Shown in pieces: positions 34,923 through 42,866 of a DNA stretch of 64,000 bases; position 1 is the first letter of the stretch, and each line of letters starts with the position of its first letter. A program made the position numbers and the translations under genes. Source of the stretch: Bacteroidota bacterium. Lineage in GTDB: Bacteria; Bacteroidota; Bacteroidia; UBA8524. The DNA is taken from the NCBI GenBank assembly GCA_016124735.1, contig WGMZ01000026.1, forward strand, positions 24,640-88,639, in the 5' to 3' direction. Below the pieces are notes generated by a model. It had not been told where the DNA came from. It was given only the letters and a program-made list of their open reading frames with translations, and searched no databases.

Positions 34923-35363
34923 TTACAACCAACCAGCGTTCACAAAACGAAATGGCCAGGGAATGGCCGCCAGAATAACCAGCAGGCTGATGCTGAAAAA
35001 AATGATCCGGCTTTTAAAAGCAGCGTCATCAGTAGCTGCTTTTTTCGCTCTGGCATTTCCAATAGTTGCCAATACTACTGCAATTAGCATCATTGAAGGA
35101 TGCTCAATAATATAAAAGCGTGCCGTTGCATTTCCCATACCTTCAGCCTGAAAAAGGGAGAACCAGGGAGATTGAAACACTACGGCAAGCCCAAGTAGAA
35201 ATTGCACATGAATTGAAGCAACCGCCAAGGTTCCACTGCTCTTTTTAGAAGTAAAGCTCGCTCCTGACTTGCGTGCTTGTACAGCCTGAACAATCGAATA
35301 AATTAATGTAATAAGAACTACCCAACGAAGTCCTGAATGCGCGTGAAGAATGCCGTTATACAT
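34923..35363 (-). CDS. four-helix membrane protein with conserved histidines (cytochrome b-like), function unknown
   Basis: The 146-residue protein has four hydrophobic helices. It carries histidines in membrane positions: His7 and His9 (LHAHSGLRW), His52 (IHVQFLLGL) and His88 (IIEHPSMM). Such proteins are frequently labelled cytochrome b-like in Bacteroidota because the histidines could bind heme; nothing here proves it. It is co-transcribed with the DUF456 gene. The thioredoxin gene lies 52 bases upstream on the same strand. Confidence 0.72.
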   Translation of the reverse strand: MYNGILHAHSGLRWVVLITLIYSIVQAVQARKSGASFTSKKSSGTLAVASIHVQFLLGLAVVFQSPWFSLFQAEGMGNATARFYIIEHPSMMLIAVVLATIGNARAKKAATDDAAFKSRIIFFSISLLVILAAIPWPFRFVNAGWL

Positions 35364-35415
35364 ATTCCTTTATTTGCCCCAAATATACATATTGCAGGCA
35401 AGGGAACATGTTTAA

Positions 35416-35709
35416 TTAATGACTTTGGATGATTTGTTCTATCTGATTCTTGGGCATTACACCGGATTGTCTCCATACCTGCGCTCCCTCTTTGAAGAGA
35501 ATCATAGTTGGAACTCCCTGAATTTGATATGCTCCAGCTAATTCAGGATTCCTGTCTACATCAATCTTAACGATTTTGACTTCTTCGCCCATACTCTCCT
35601 TCACTTCATGAAGAATTGGACCCAACACTTTGCAGGGACCGCACCATTCTGCGGAAAAATCAACCAAAACCTTTGGATGAGATTTAATTATGTCTTTGAA
35701 ATTTGCCAT
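35416..35709 (-). CDS. trxA: thioredoxin
   Basis: The 97-residue protein is a complete thioredoxin fold with the redox motif AEWCGPCK (Cys22 and Cys25), the buried aspartate in KIDVDRNPELA and the cis-proline in GVPTMILF. It reduces disulfides in the cytoplasm. It is slightly shorter than E. coli TrxA (109) but contains all core elements. A genome of this phylum usually has several, so it need not be the main thioredoxin. Confidence 0.92.
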   Translation of the reverse strand: MANFKDIIKSHPKVLVDFSAEWCGPCKVLGPILHEVKESMGEEVKIVKIDVDRNPELAGAYQIQGVPTMILFKEGAQVWRQSGVMPKNQIEQIIQSH

Positions 35710-35739
35710 GCCTGAAAGACATCAATTTCAATACCCTGA

Positions 35740-36222
35740 CTAAATTGCTGCCAACGAGGCCCGCGGTCTGTCAAAAAGACTTTCCAGGCATTCTTTCCTG
35801 TATTGAAAAATTCCTTCAATCTGCCGTTTTATCCATAACCGGTGCATCAACTCACCAATAATTCCGAAAGGCAAGCTATAAGTTAATATATCTTCCATCC
35901 TGATTCCACCTTCAACTTCTCTAAACCGATGTTCATGATGCCATAAACGATAAGGTCCCTGCCGCTGTTCATCAATAAAAAATTCTTTATCCTTCACCAC
36001 AGTTATTTCGGTCAGCCATTGCAAGGAAATACCCCATACAGGTTTGATTTTGTAGCGGATCATTTGTCCGGGATATGCGGTATCCCCTGTTTTGAATTCG
36101 ATTTGAAAATCAAGGTATTGAGGAGTTATCTCCGCTAAATTATCAGGAGAAGAAAAGAATTCCCAAGCCTCATCTAACGAAATTGCCAAAAACTGTGAGG
36201 TATTTAAATGATGGATAGCCAT
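35740..36222 (-). CDS. SRPBCC-family protein (START-like)
   Basis: The 160-residue protein follows the helix-grip pattern: SLDEAWEFFSSPDNLAEITP near the start, a run of beta strands (YRLWHHEHRFREVEGGIRME) and a long C-terminal helix (RQIEGIFQYRKECLESLF). Members bind hydrophobic ligands such as lipids or quinones. It is similar to proteins annotated as cyclase/dehydrase-like. The ligand is unknown. It precedes thioredoxin by 30 bases on the same strand. Confidence 0.82.
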   Translation of the reverse strand: MAIHHLNTSQFLAISLDEAWEFFSSPDNLAEITPQYLDFQIEFKTGDTAYPGQMIRYKIKPVWGISLQWLTEITVVKDKEFFIDEQRQGPYRLWHHEHRFREVEGGIRMEDILTYSLPFGIIGELMHRLWIKRQIEGIFQYRKECLESLFDRPRASLAAI

Positions 36223-36314
36223 ATTGCGATTGACAAATCAATCTTGAAAAGGTTCATTGTCTGCTTGGCGTAATTATTGATTATTGCACTGCATTAACCC
36301 AAATCTATAACCGT

Positions 36315-37790
36315 ATGATAAGGAATTTACTAGCTGTAACTCTATTAATTTCAAGTGTTTTTCTCTCGGCCCAGACGAAAACAGGCTATGAGATCCGGGT
36401 CAAGCTAAATGGCTATGACAGCAACAAGTTGTTTCTGGGTAATTACTTTGGCGACAAAGAATACCTCAAGGATTCAACTACGGATGTCAAAAAAGGCTGG
36501 TTTGTCTTCAAGGGCGATGAAGCCTTGCCCTGCGGTATTTACAGCATAATCAATGCTGAAAGAGATACCCGTATTCTGGAATTTGTGGTCAGTTCTGACG
36601 ACGAACATTTTAGTCTGGAAACTGACTTGAAAGATCCGGTAGGCAAAATGAAAGTAAGCGGATCCATTAACAACACGCTATTTTCCGGATACCAGCAGTA
36701 TATGATTACCAATGGTAAACGAAGACAAGAAATTGGAATGCTTTACCGCGGGGTAATGGGAAGAAATGCCGACAGTGCCCAGTTGTTAAAAGATGAGATC
36801 ACAAAAATGGATGATGATTACGAAGCGTATCGGTCCAAACTCATCTCAGAAAACAGCAATACCCTCACTGCACGAATCCTGAAATCCCTGATTGATATTG
36901 AAGTGCCTGATGCTCCAATGAACCCTGACGGAACCAAAGACAGCCTCTTTCAGTACCGCTATTACAAAGAGCACTACTGGGACAATATTGATTTTACAGA
37001 AGACTGCATCGTACGCACCCCCTTCTTCCATAAAAAACTGGAAACCTATTTCACCAAATTGGTTTTACAATACCCGGATTCTATTAATAAGGAAGCAGAT
37101 ATGTTGGCTGCCAAATGTACTGGTACCGCGAAAAAAGAATTGTTTCATTATATCGTTTGGTGGGTTACCATGAATTACGAAAGAAGTCAGTATATGTGTA
37201 TGGATGCAGTGCCCGTTCATATGTGGGAGAAATTCTACCATTGGCCGGAAGCCTGGTGGGTCGACACCACTACGATGACGCGTATTCGCGAGAGAGAAAA
37301 AGTGATGTCTCCGTTGTGCTGCAATAAAATAGCGCCTAACCTTATTATGAAGGATACCTCCCATAAATATATTTCCATGCATGCAGTACAGGCGAAATAC
37401 ACGGTATTGCTATTCTGGGATCCGGATTGCAGCCATTGCAAGAAAGAGGTGCCTATTATAAAGAAGATGTACGATTCCCTTCACCAATACGGCGTGGAAG
37501 TTTATGCTGTGGGCGTGGAACAGGAATACAACAAGTGGAAGCAGTTTATTATTGACCAGGATCTGAACTGGATCAATGTGATTGATATTTATAACGAAAC
37601 CAATTTCCGCACGATATACGACATCAACAGCACCCCGATCATCTATTTGCTGGACAAAGACAAGCGTATCCTGGCAAAGAAAATGGGAGCTGAACAGTTG
37701 CAAGACATTCTTTTAAGAGAGTTGGGAATGAAAGATAAAAATGCCCCCCCAATTCAGATCAAGGAAAATAAGGACGATCATCACCCTTAA
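36315..37790 (+). CDS. exported TlpA-like thioredoxin-fold protein (DUF4369/DUF5106-like)
   Basis: The 491-residue protein has a signal peptide (MIRNLLAVTLLISSVFLSAQ). An N-terminal beta-rich domain resembles DUF4369 (about 25-125, EIRVKLNGYDSNKLFLGNYF). A long helical middle matches DUF5106-type proteins. A C-terminal thioredoxin domain has DPDCSHCKKEVP (Cys near 372 and 375) and cis-Pro in STPIIYLL. Proteins of this design act in periplasmic thiol-disulfide exchange, probably as reductases. Partner and target are unknown. A UUCG-loop terminator ends the gene. Confidence 0.85.
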   Translation: MIRNLLAVTLLISSVFLSAQTKTGYEIRVKLNGYDSNKLFLGNYFGDKEYLKDSTTDVKKGWFVFKGDEALPCGIYSIINAERDTRILEFVVSSDDEHFSLETDLKDPVGKMKVSGSINNTLFSGYQQYMITNGKRRQEIGMLYRGVMGRNADSAQLLKDEITKMDDDYEAYRSKLISENSNTLTARILKSLIDIEVPDAPMNPDGTKDSLFQYRYYKEHYWDNIDFTEDCIVRTPFFHKKLETYFTKLVLQYPDSINKEADMLAAKCTGTAKKELFHYIVWWVTMNYERSQYMCMDAVPVHMWEKFYHWPEAWWVDTTTMTRIREREKVMSPLCCNKIAPNLIMKDTSHKYISMHAVQAKYTVLLFWDPDCSHCKKEVPIIKKMYDSLHQYGVEVYAVGVEQEYNKWKQFIIDQDLNWINVIDIYNETNFRTIYDINSTPIIYLLDKDKRILAKKMGAEQLQDILLRELGMKDKNAPPIQIKENKDDHHP

Positions 37791-37812
37791 TTGAAAATTA
37801 TTTCATGTTAAG

Positions 37813-37835
37813 AACCTCCTTCGGGAGGTTTTTTT
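37813..37835 (+). terminator. rho-independent terminator with UUCG loop
   Basis: AACCTCC-TTCG-GGAGGTT followed by five more T. The extra-stable UUCG tetraloop and 7-bp stem make a strong terminator for the TlpA-like gene. Confidence 0.92.
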
Positions 37836-38287
37836 GTGGATATCCTTTTGATGCCCGAAATACCGTGAAAATGTCGTAAATTATGACTGCTAAGTCGGGG
37901 CTGAAAATCCTGATTTTATTGGAATTTTATGGAAATCGTTTGCTCCAGAGTACGTTTTCGGTGTATCGAAAACGGCACGGTCATTGAACCTACTAAAACA
38001 CCTGTAAAAACAAGGGGTGTAGCATATTTAAATTCAACGCAAGTCGGTTAAGAAATTATTACCTCACAGGGGTTGTTGGTAATTTCCCCTTAACAATCAC
38101 AAGCCTTTAATAATGCTGATGATGTCCTGTTGAAAAAATCGATTCAGGCGACCAAATTCACAGATGTGAACAACTACCAATTGAACGGGAAAAGAATAAA
38201 AAGAAAATTTGAAGAACGCTATCCAACCTGGTAGCTGCTTTTAAGCTTATCGCTTTAAAGCATTCATAATTTAACGATTAAGAGGAT
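37836..38287 (+). other. 452-bp leader/intergenic region upstream of nrdB with several hairpins
   Basis: No convincing protein gene lies here. Local inverted repeats are visible: AAAATC-CT-GATTTT (about 37904-37917), a perfect 8-bp stem CGTTTTCG / CGAAAACG with loop GTGTAT (37953-37974), ACACC / GGTGT (about 37999-38021), and a two-part hairpin GTTAAG...CTTAAC (38047-38052 and 38089-38094) enclosing ATTACC / GGTAAT (38058-38063 and 38078-38083). Length and structure suggest a regulatory leader or a small RNA for the reductase operon. I found no NrdR-like box and no complete TAnnTTTG promoter near nrdB. Confidence 0.45.
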
Positions 38288-39301
38288 ATGAACACAACGA
38301 TGGAGAACAGTCGGACCGTAGCTATTACGCAATCAGAACCTATTCTGAAAGAAAACAAAGATCGCTTTGTCATCTTCCCTATCCAACACTCGGATATTTG
38401 GGAATATTATAAAAAGGCACAAGCAAGTTTTTGGACGGCGGAAGAACTGGATCTTCATACGGACATTGAACATTGGAATCAAAAACTCAATGACGATGAA
38501 AAGCATTTTATAAAGCAAGTCCTCGCCTTTTTCGCGGCAAGTGATGGAATTGTGAATGAAAACCTGGCAGAGAATTTTGTAGCGGAAGTGCAATATCCGG
38601 AAGCCAAGTTTTTCTACGGGTTCCAAATTGCGATGGAGAACATCCATAGCGAGACCTATTCTTTGCTGATAGACACTTATATTAAAGATCCTACCGAGAA
38701 AGACAAACTCTTTCATGCCATCGATACCCTCGATTGTGTTAGAAAGAAAGCAGAATGGGCATTGCGTTGGATTGAAAACGCTTCTTTCGCTGAACGTCTG
38801 GTTGCTTTCGCGGCTGTGGAAGGTATCTTCTTCTCAGGAAGCTTTTGTTCCATATTCTGGTTGAAAAACCGTGGATTGATGCCGGGACTCAGCTTTTCCA
38901 ACGAACTTATTTCCCGCGACGAAGGTCTGCATTGCGACTTCGCCTGCCACTTATATACCAAACACCTGGTAAACCAATTGCCCAAAGAAAGAGTAACGCA
39001 AATCATTACCGATGCTGTAATCATCGAAAAAGAATTCGTTACGGATGCACTTCCTGTTCGCCTCATTGGTATGAACGCTGAATTAATGACGCAATACATT
39101 GAGTTCGTTGCCGACCGCCTGTTATTAGAATTGGGCTGCGACAAAGTCTATGGAAGCAGCAATCCATTCTCCTTCATGGAGATGATTTCACTTCAGGGCA
39201 AGACTAATTTCTTTGAGAAACGCGTTGGTGAATACCAAAAGGCAGGCGTTATGAGCAGCGACAAAGAGTCAAACAAATTCAGCCTCGACGCTGATTTCTA
39301 G
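38288..39301 (+). CDS. nrdB: ribonucleoside-diphosphate reductase small (beta) subunit, class Ia
   Basis: The 337-residue protein holds the di-iron tyrosyl-radical site. Asp55 sits in [10 protein letters not shown], Glu117 and His120 in [10 protein letters not shown], and the radical tyrosine is Tyr124. Later ligands lie in the [10 protein letters not shown] and [15 protein letters not shown] segments. With NrdA it reduces ribonucleotides to deoxyribonucleotides aerobically. The C-terminal tail (NKFSLDADF) is the kind that docks to NrdA. Gene order is nrdB then nrdA with 40 bases between, the reverse of E. coli. A long leader precedes it. Confidence 0.97.
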   Translation: MNTTMENSRTVAITQSEPILKENKDRFVIFPIQHSDIWEYYKKAQASFWTAEELDLHTDIEHWNQKLNDDEKHFIKQVLAFFAASDGIVNENLAENFVAEVQYPEAKFFYGFQIAMENIHSETYSLLIDTYIKDPTEKDKLFHAIDTLDCVRKKAEWALRWIENASFAERLVAFAAVEGIFFSGSFCSIFWLKNRGLMPGLSFSNELISRDEGLHCDFACHLYTKHLVNQLPKERVTQIITDAVIIEKEFVTDALPVRLIGMNAELMTQYIEFVADRLLLELGCDKVYGSSNPFSFMEMISLQGKTNFFEKRVGEYQKAGVMSSDKESNKFSLDADF

Positions 39302-39341
39302 AACCTATTATCAGAACCTAAAACATTTTCAGAAAACCGCT

Positions 39342-41807
39342 ATGTACGTATTTAAAAGAGATGGAAGAAAAGAACCGGTGATGTTCGACAAAGTCACCGC
39401 ACGAATTCACAAGCTTTCCTATGGCTTGGATCAGAATTTCGTGGATCATGTCCTTGTTGCCAAAAAAGTTATCGAAGGAATCTACGATGGAGTAACAACT
39501 ACCCAGTTGGATAACCTGTCTGCAGAAACCGCCGCTTCGCTTACGCCAAAACACCCGGATTATGCTCAGTTGGCATCTCGTATCGCAGTATCCAACCTCC
39601 ATAAGAACACCGATAAGAGCTTTTCTGTCACTATGGATAAGTTGTACAATTACGTGAACCCTAAAACAGGTGAGAAAGCTCCATTGATTGCAGATGATGT
39701 CTACGAAATCATCATTAACAATGCAGAATACCTCGACTCCATTATCATCTACGACAGGGACTATAACTTCGATTATTTCGGATTTAAAACACTGGAAAGA
39801 AGCTATCTGCTTCGTTTGGATGGAGAAGTAGCGGAACGCCCACAGCACATGTATATGCGTGTGGCAATTGGTATACACAAAGGAGATATTGAAAAAGCGG
39901 TTGAAACGTACAATCTGATGTCTGAAGGCTGGTTTACCCATGCCACCCCAACTCTTTTTAATGCAGGTACTCCAAAGCCTCAAATGTCATCCTGTTTCTT
40001 GCTTACCATGCAGAACGACAGCATTGATGGTATTTACGAGACACTGAAACAATGTGCTAAAATCTCACAGACCGCTGGCGGTATTGGTCTGAGTATCCAT
40101 AATATTCGTGCAACCGGTTCGTACATCCGCGGCACCAATGGTCAAAGTAATGGTATCGTTCCAATGCTTCGGGTATTCAACGATACAGCCCGTTATGTAG
40201 ACCAGGGCGGCGGTAAAAGAAAAGGTTCTTTTGCTATCTATCTGGAGCCATGGCATGCCGATATTTATGAATTCCTGGAACTGAAAAAGAACCATGGCAA
40301 AGAAGAAATGCGTGCGCGCGACCTTTTCTACGCACTTTGGGTTCCTGATTTATTCATGAAACGCGTGGAAGAGGATGGTGAGTGGAGTCTCTTCTGTCCA
40401 AATGAGGCCCCTGGACTTGCCGATTCTTATGGTGAAATTTTCGAGGATTTGTATATCAGCTACGAACAGGCCGGAAGAGCAAAGAAAACAGTAAGAGCTC
40501 GGGAACTTTGGTCGCAAATAGTGGAATCGCAAATTGAAACCGGTACACCATACATGCTGTACAAAGATGCTGCAAACGAAAAAAGCAACCAAAAAAACCT
40601 CGGAACTATTCGTTCATCCAACCTATGCACTGAAATCATTGAATATACTGCCCCCGACGAGGTTGCGGTATGTAACCTGGCTTCTATTGCATTGCCTAAG
40701 TATATCAACGAGGGTCAATTTGACTTTGAAGAATTGTACCGCGTAACCTATATCGCAACAGTTAACCTGAACCGTATTATCGATGGCAATTATTACCCCG
40801 TTGAAGAAGCACGTCGTAGCAATATGCGCCACAGACCGATTGGACTGGGTGTGCAGGGACTGGCTGATACATTTATCAAATTGCGCATGCCTTTTGATTC
40901 GGAAGAAGCTTCTACCTTGAACCGCGATATTTTCGAAACCATTTATTACGCTGCCCTTTGTGCTTCCCGCGATATTGCGAAAGAAGAAGGTCCATACGAA
41001 ACATGGAAAGGATCTCCAATTTCACAAGGACAATTCCAATTTGACTTATGGGGTGTTGAACCAAGCAAACGTTGGGATTGGGAAGGTCTCAGAAAAGAAG
41101 TAATGGAAACCGGAGTTCGTAACTCACTTCTCCTCGCTCCTATGCCTACAGCATCTACCGCTCAAATTCTAGGAAACAACGAATGCTTTGAACCCTATAC
41201 TTCCAATATCTATACGCGCCGTGTATTGAGTGGTGAATTCATCATAGTGAACAAGCACTTATTAAACGATCTGGTAGAATTGGGTATTTGGGATGATGAC
41301 ATGAAACAGCAAATCATCATCAACAAAGGATCTGTACAAAATATAGAACGTATTCCGGAAGAGGTTCGTGCTTTGTATAAAACTGTTTGGGAGATTTCTC
41401 AAAAGACTATTATCAATATGGCTGCCGATCGGGGTGCATTTATTGACCAATCGCAGTCACTTAACCTCTTTGTGGAGAATCCTAATTTTGCAAAAATATC
41501 CTCTATGCACTTCTATGCCTGGAAGAAAGGACTTAAAACCGGCATGTATTACCTCAGAAGTAAAGCTGCAGCTGATGCCATTCAGTTTACCGTGGACAAG
41601 TCAAAAAACAGCAAGCCAATGGACGTAACCACTGCCGAAAATGCAGACCACGAAAACAAGCAAGCGGTGCAAAAAGAACTGGAAGCTACTCCAAAGGAAA
41701 AGCCAGACTATAACAAACCTGTTTCTGATTTGAGTCAGGCCGAAAAAGAAGCCATGCTTGCCTGCTCTCTGGATAATCCGGAAGCCTGCGAAGCGTGTGG
41801 TTCTTAA
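39342..41807 (+). CDS. nrdA: ribonucleoside-diphosphate reductase large (alpha) subunit
   Basis: The 821-residue protein begins with an ATP-cone ([20 protein letters not shown], about 1-90), which allows dATP inhibition. Catalytic landmarks are [16 protein letters not shown] (first redox Cys), RSSNLCTEI (second or thiyl-region Cys, about 427) and [18 protein letters not shown]. The C-terminal tail [15 protein letters not shown] carries the CxxC pair that is re-reduced by thioredoxin. All active-site parts are present. An Ala/Lys/Glu-rich linker (about 745-800) joins the barrel to the tail. A terminator follows 18 bases after the stop. Confidence 0.97.
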   Translation: MYVFKRDGRKEPVMFDKVTARIHKLSYGLDQNFVDHVLVAKKVIEGIYDGVTTTQLDNLSAETAASLTPKHPDYAQLASRIAVSNLHKNTDKSFSVTMDKLYNYVNPKTGEKAPLIADDVYEIIINNAEYLDSIIIYDRDYNFDYFGFKTLERSYLLRLDGEVAERPQHMYMRVAIGIHKGDIEKAVETYNLMSEGWFTHATPTLFNAGTPKPQMSSCFLLTMQNDSIDGIYETLKQCAKISQTAGGIGLSIHNIRATGSYIRGTNGQSNGIVPMLRVFNDTARYVDQGGGKRKGSFAIYLEPWHADIYEFLELKKNHGKEEMRARDLFYALWVPDLFMKRVEEDGEWSLFCPNEAPGLADSYGEIFEDLYISYEQAGRAKKTVRARELWSQIVESQIETGTPYMLYKDAANEKSNQKNLGTIRSSNLCTEIIEYTAPDEVAVCNLASIALPKYINEGQFDFEELYRVTYIATVNLNRIIDGNYYPVEEARRSNMRHRPIGLGVQGLADTFIKLRMPFDSEEASTLNRDIFETIYYAALCASRDIAKEEGPYETWKGSPISQGQFQFDLWGVEPSKRWDWEGLRKEVMETGVRNSLLLAPMPTASTAQILGNNECFEPYTSNIYTRRVLSGEFIIVNKHLLNDLVELGIWDDDMKQQIIINKGSVQNIERIPEEVRALYKTVWEISQKTIINMAADRGAFIDQSQSLNLFVENPNFAKISSMHFYAWKKGLKTGMYYLRSKAAADAIQFTVDKSKNSKPMDVTTAENADHENKQAVQKELEATPKEKPDYNKPVSDLSQAEKEAMLACSLDNPEACEACGS

Positions 41808-41825
41808 ACCAACTTTCTGATATTG

Positions 41826-41852
41826 AATCCCGCCTATGGCGGGATTTTTTTT
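41826..41852 (+). terminator. terminator of the nrdBA operon
   Basis: AATCCCGCC-TAT-GGCGGGATT, a 9-bp perfect stem, followed by a run of T. Confidence 0.92.
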
Positions 41853-41875
41853 ACCCTCAATGATGAAGAATCTTT

Positions 41876-41883
41876 TATATTTG
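41876..41883 (+). promoter_or_regulatory. -7 promoter element, DUF423 gene
   Basis: TATATTTG matches TAnnTTTG fully and ends nine bases before the ATG at 41892. There is no TTG at the expected distance. If used, the transcript would have almost no leader. Confidence 0.35.
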
Positions 41884-41891
41884 GGTTGACC

Positions 41892-42326
41892 ATGAGCTCT
41901 ATACAAAATAAATTGTTGATTGGCGGCAGTCTATCCATGGCAATAGCGGTTTCTTTGGGAGCCTTTGGGGCACACGCGCTGAAGGGAAAAATCGCAGATA
42001 TTGACCTGAATATATTTCAAACGGCCAACCAGTACCAGATCATGCATTCATTCGGACTATTGATTCTTGGCGCATTGACAAAACGAGTCTCCAGCAAGGC
42101 CTTGAGACTGAGCGGATATTTCATGGGAGTTGGCATCTTCCTCTTTAGCGGGTCCTTGTACGCTCTCGCTCTGAGTAACTTTATTCTTCATGAACGACTG
42201 AGCTTCCTGGGGATGATTACACCTCTTGGAGGAATAAGCTTTATCCTGGCTTGGCTTACCATTCCAACATACTTATGGCGAGGCAAATCAGATGAAAATA
42301 AGTCGCATAAAAACGACAAAGAATGA
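41892..42326 (+). CDS. DUF423 family membrane protein
   Basis: I chose the ATG at 41892 (144 residues, MSSIQNKLLIGGSLSMAIAV); a longer frame opens further upstream but runs through the nrdA terminator. Four hydrophobic helices and the motif SLGAFGAHALKGKI with TANQYQIMHSFGLLI define DUF423 (YgdD-like), inner-membrane proteins of unknown function. It overlaps the phosphatase gene by four bases (ATGA). Confidence 0.9.
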   Translation: MSSIQNKLLIGGSLSMAIAVSLGAFGAHALKGKIADIDLNIFQTANQYQIMHSFGLLILGALTKRVSSKALRLSGYFMGVGIFLFSGSLYALALSNFILHERLSFLGMITPLGGISFILAWLTIPTYLWRGKSDENKSHKNDKE

Positions 42327-42820
42327 AAACGATCTATCTTCTCCGGCATGCGAAATCCAGCTGGAAAGATGCCGATCTTTCAGACATAGACCGGCCCTTG
42401 AACGCGAAAGGAAAAAAGGATGCCACTATGATGGGAAAATATTTTTTCAAGAAAAGGGTTCGTCCGGAGCTTATTGTCAGCAGTCCGGCGAAACGCGCAT
42501 TCAAAACAGCCAGTATCGTGGCTGAAGAACTCGAATACGGCGAAAAGAATATTCATATCGATATGCGCCTGTATGGAGCCAACACAGACCTCTTGTTTGA
42601 AATTTTACAACAATTGGAAAATAACCTGCAACGTGTAATGCTGGTCGGACATAATCCCGCCTTTACCAATGTGATTGAATTACTAACAGGAGCATCCATT
42701 GATAATCTCCCAACCTGTGGCATGGCGCGCATTGATTTTGACACCAAAAAATGGAACCTGATCAAGGCGCAGAAGGGCCAATTAAAAATGCTGGATTATC
42801 CTAAAAAAATTCTCAAATAG
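42323..42820 (+). CDS. SixA-like histidine phosphatase
   Basis: The 165-residue protein starts MKTIYLLRHAKSSWKDADLS with the RHA catalytic core (Arg8, His9). SSPAKRAFKTA follows with the second arginine, and VGHNPAF (about 112-118) holds the second catalytic histidine. This short form with RHAKSSW is the SixA type, which in E. coli dephosphorylates phosphohistidine on signalling or PTS proteins. The target here is unknown. It is co-translated with the DUF423 gene and followed by priA. Confidence 0.92.
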   Translation: MKTIYLLRHAKSSWKDADLSDIDRPLNAKGKKDATMMGKYFFKKRVRPELIVSSPAKRAFKTASIVAEELEYGEKNIHIDMRLYGANTDLLFEILQQLENNLQRVMLVGHNPAFTNVIELLTGASIDNLPTCGMARIDFDTKKWNLIKAQKGQLKMLDYPKKILK

Positions 42821-42854
42821 CTTGAATTCACCCCATTTTGCAGGCTGATTTAGC

Positions 42855-42862
42855 TATTTTTG
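42855..42862 (+). promoter_or_regulatory. -7 promoter element, priA
   Basis: TATTTTTG matches TAnnTTTG and ends five bases before the ATG at 42867. A TTG at 42838-42840 is only 14 bases away, shorter than usual. Confidence 0.3.
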
Positions 42863-42866
42863 AGCA

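Noticed and set aside
38130..38234. 34-codon frame starting with TTG and ending PTW before nrdB
   Set aside because: It has no ATG or GTG start and no recognisable similarity. The composition is plausible for protein but support is too weak to call a gene.
37890..38240. Possible tmRNA gene (GGGGCTGA near 37896 and AACAACTACCAATTG near 38168)
   Set aside because: There is no tRNA-like 3' half, no CCA end and no tag ending in ALAA with a stop, so the resemblance is superficial.
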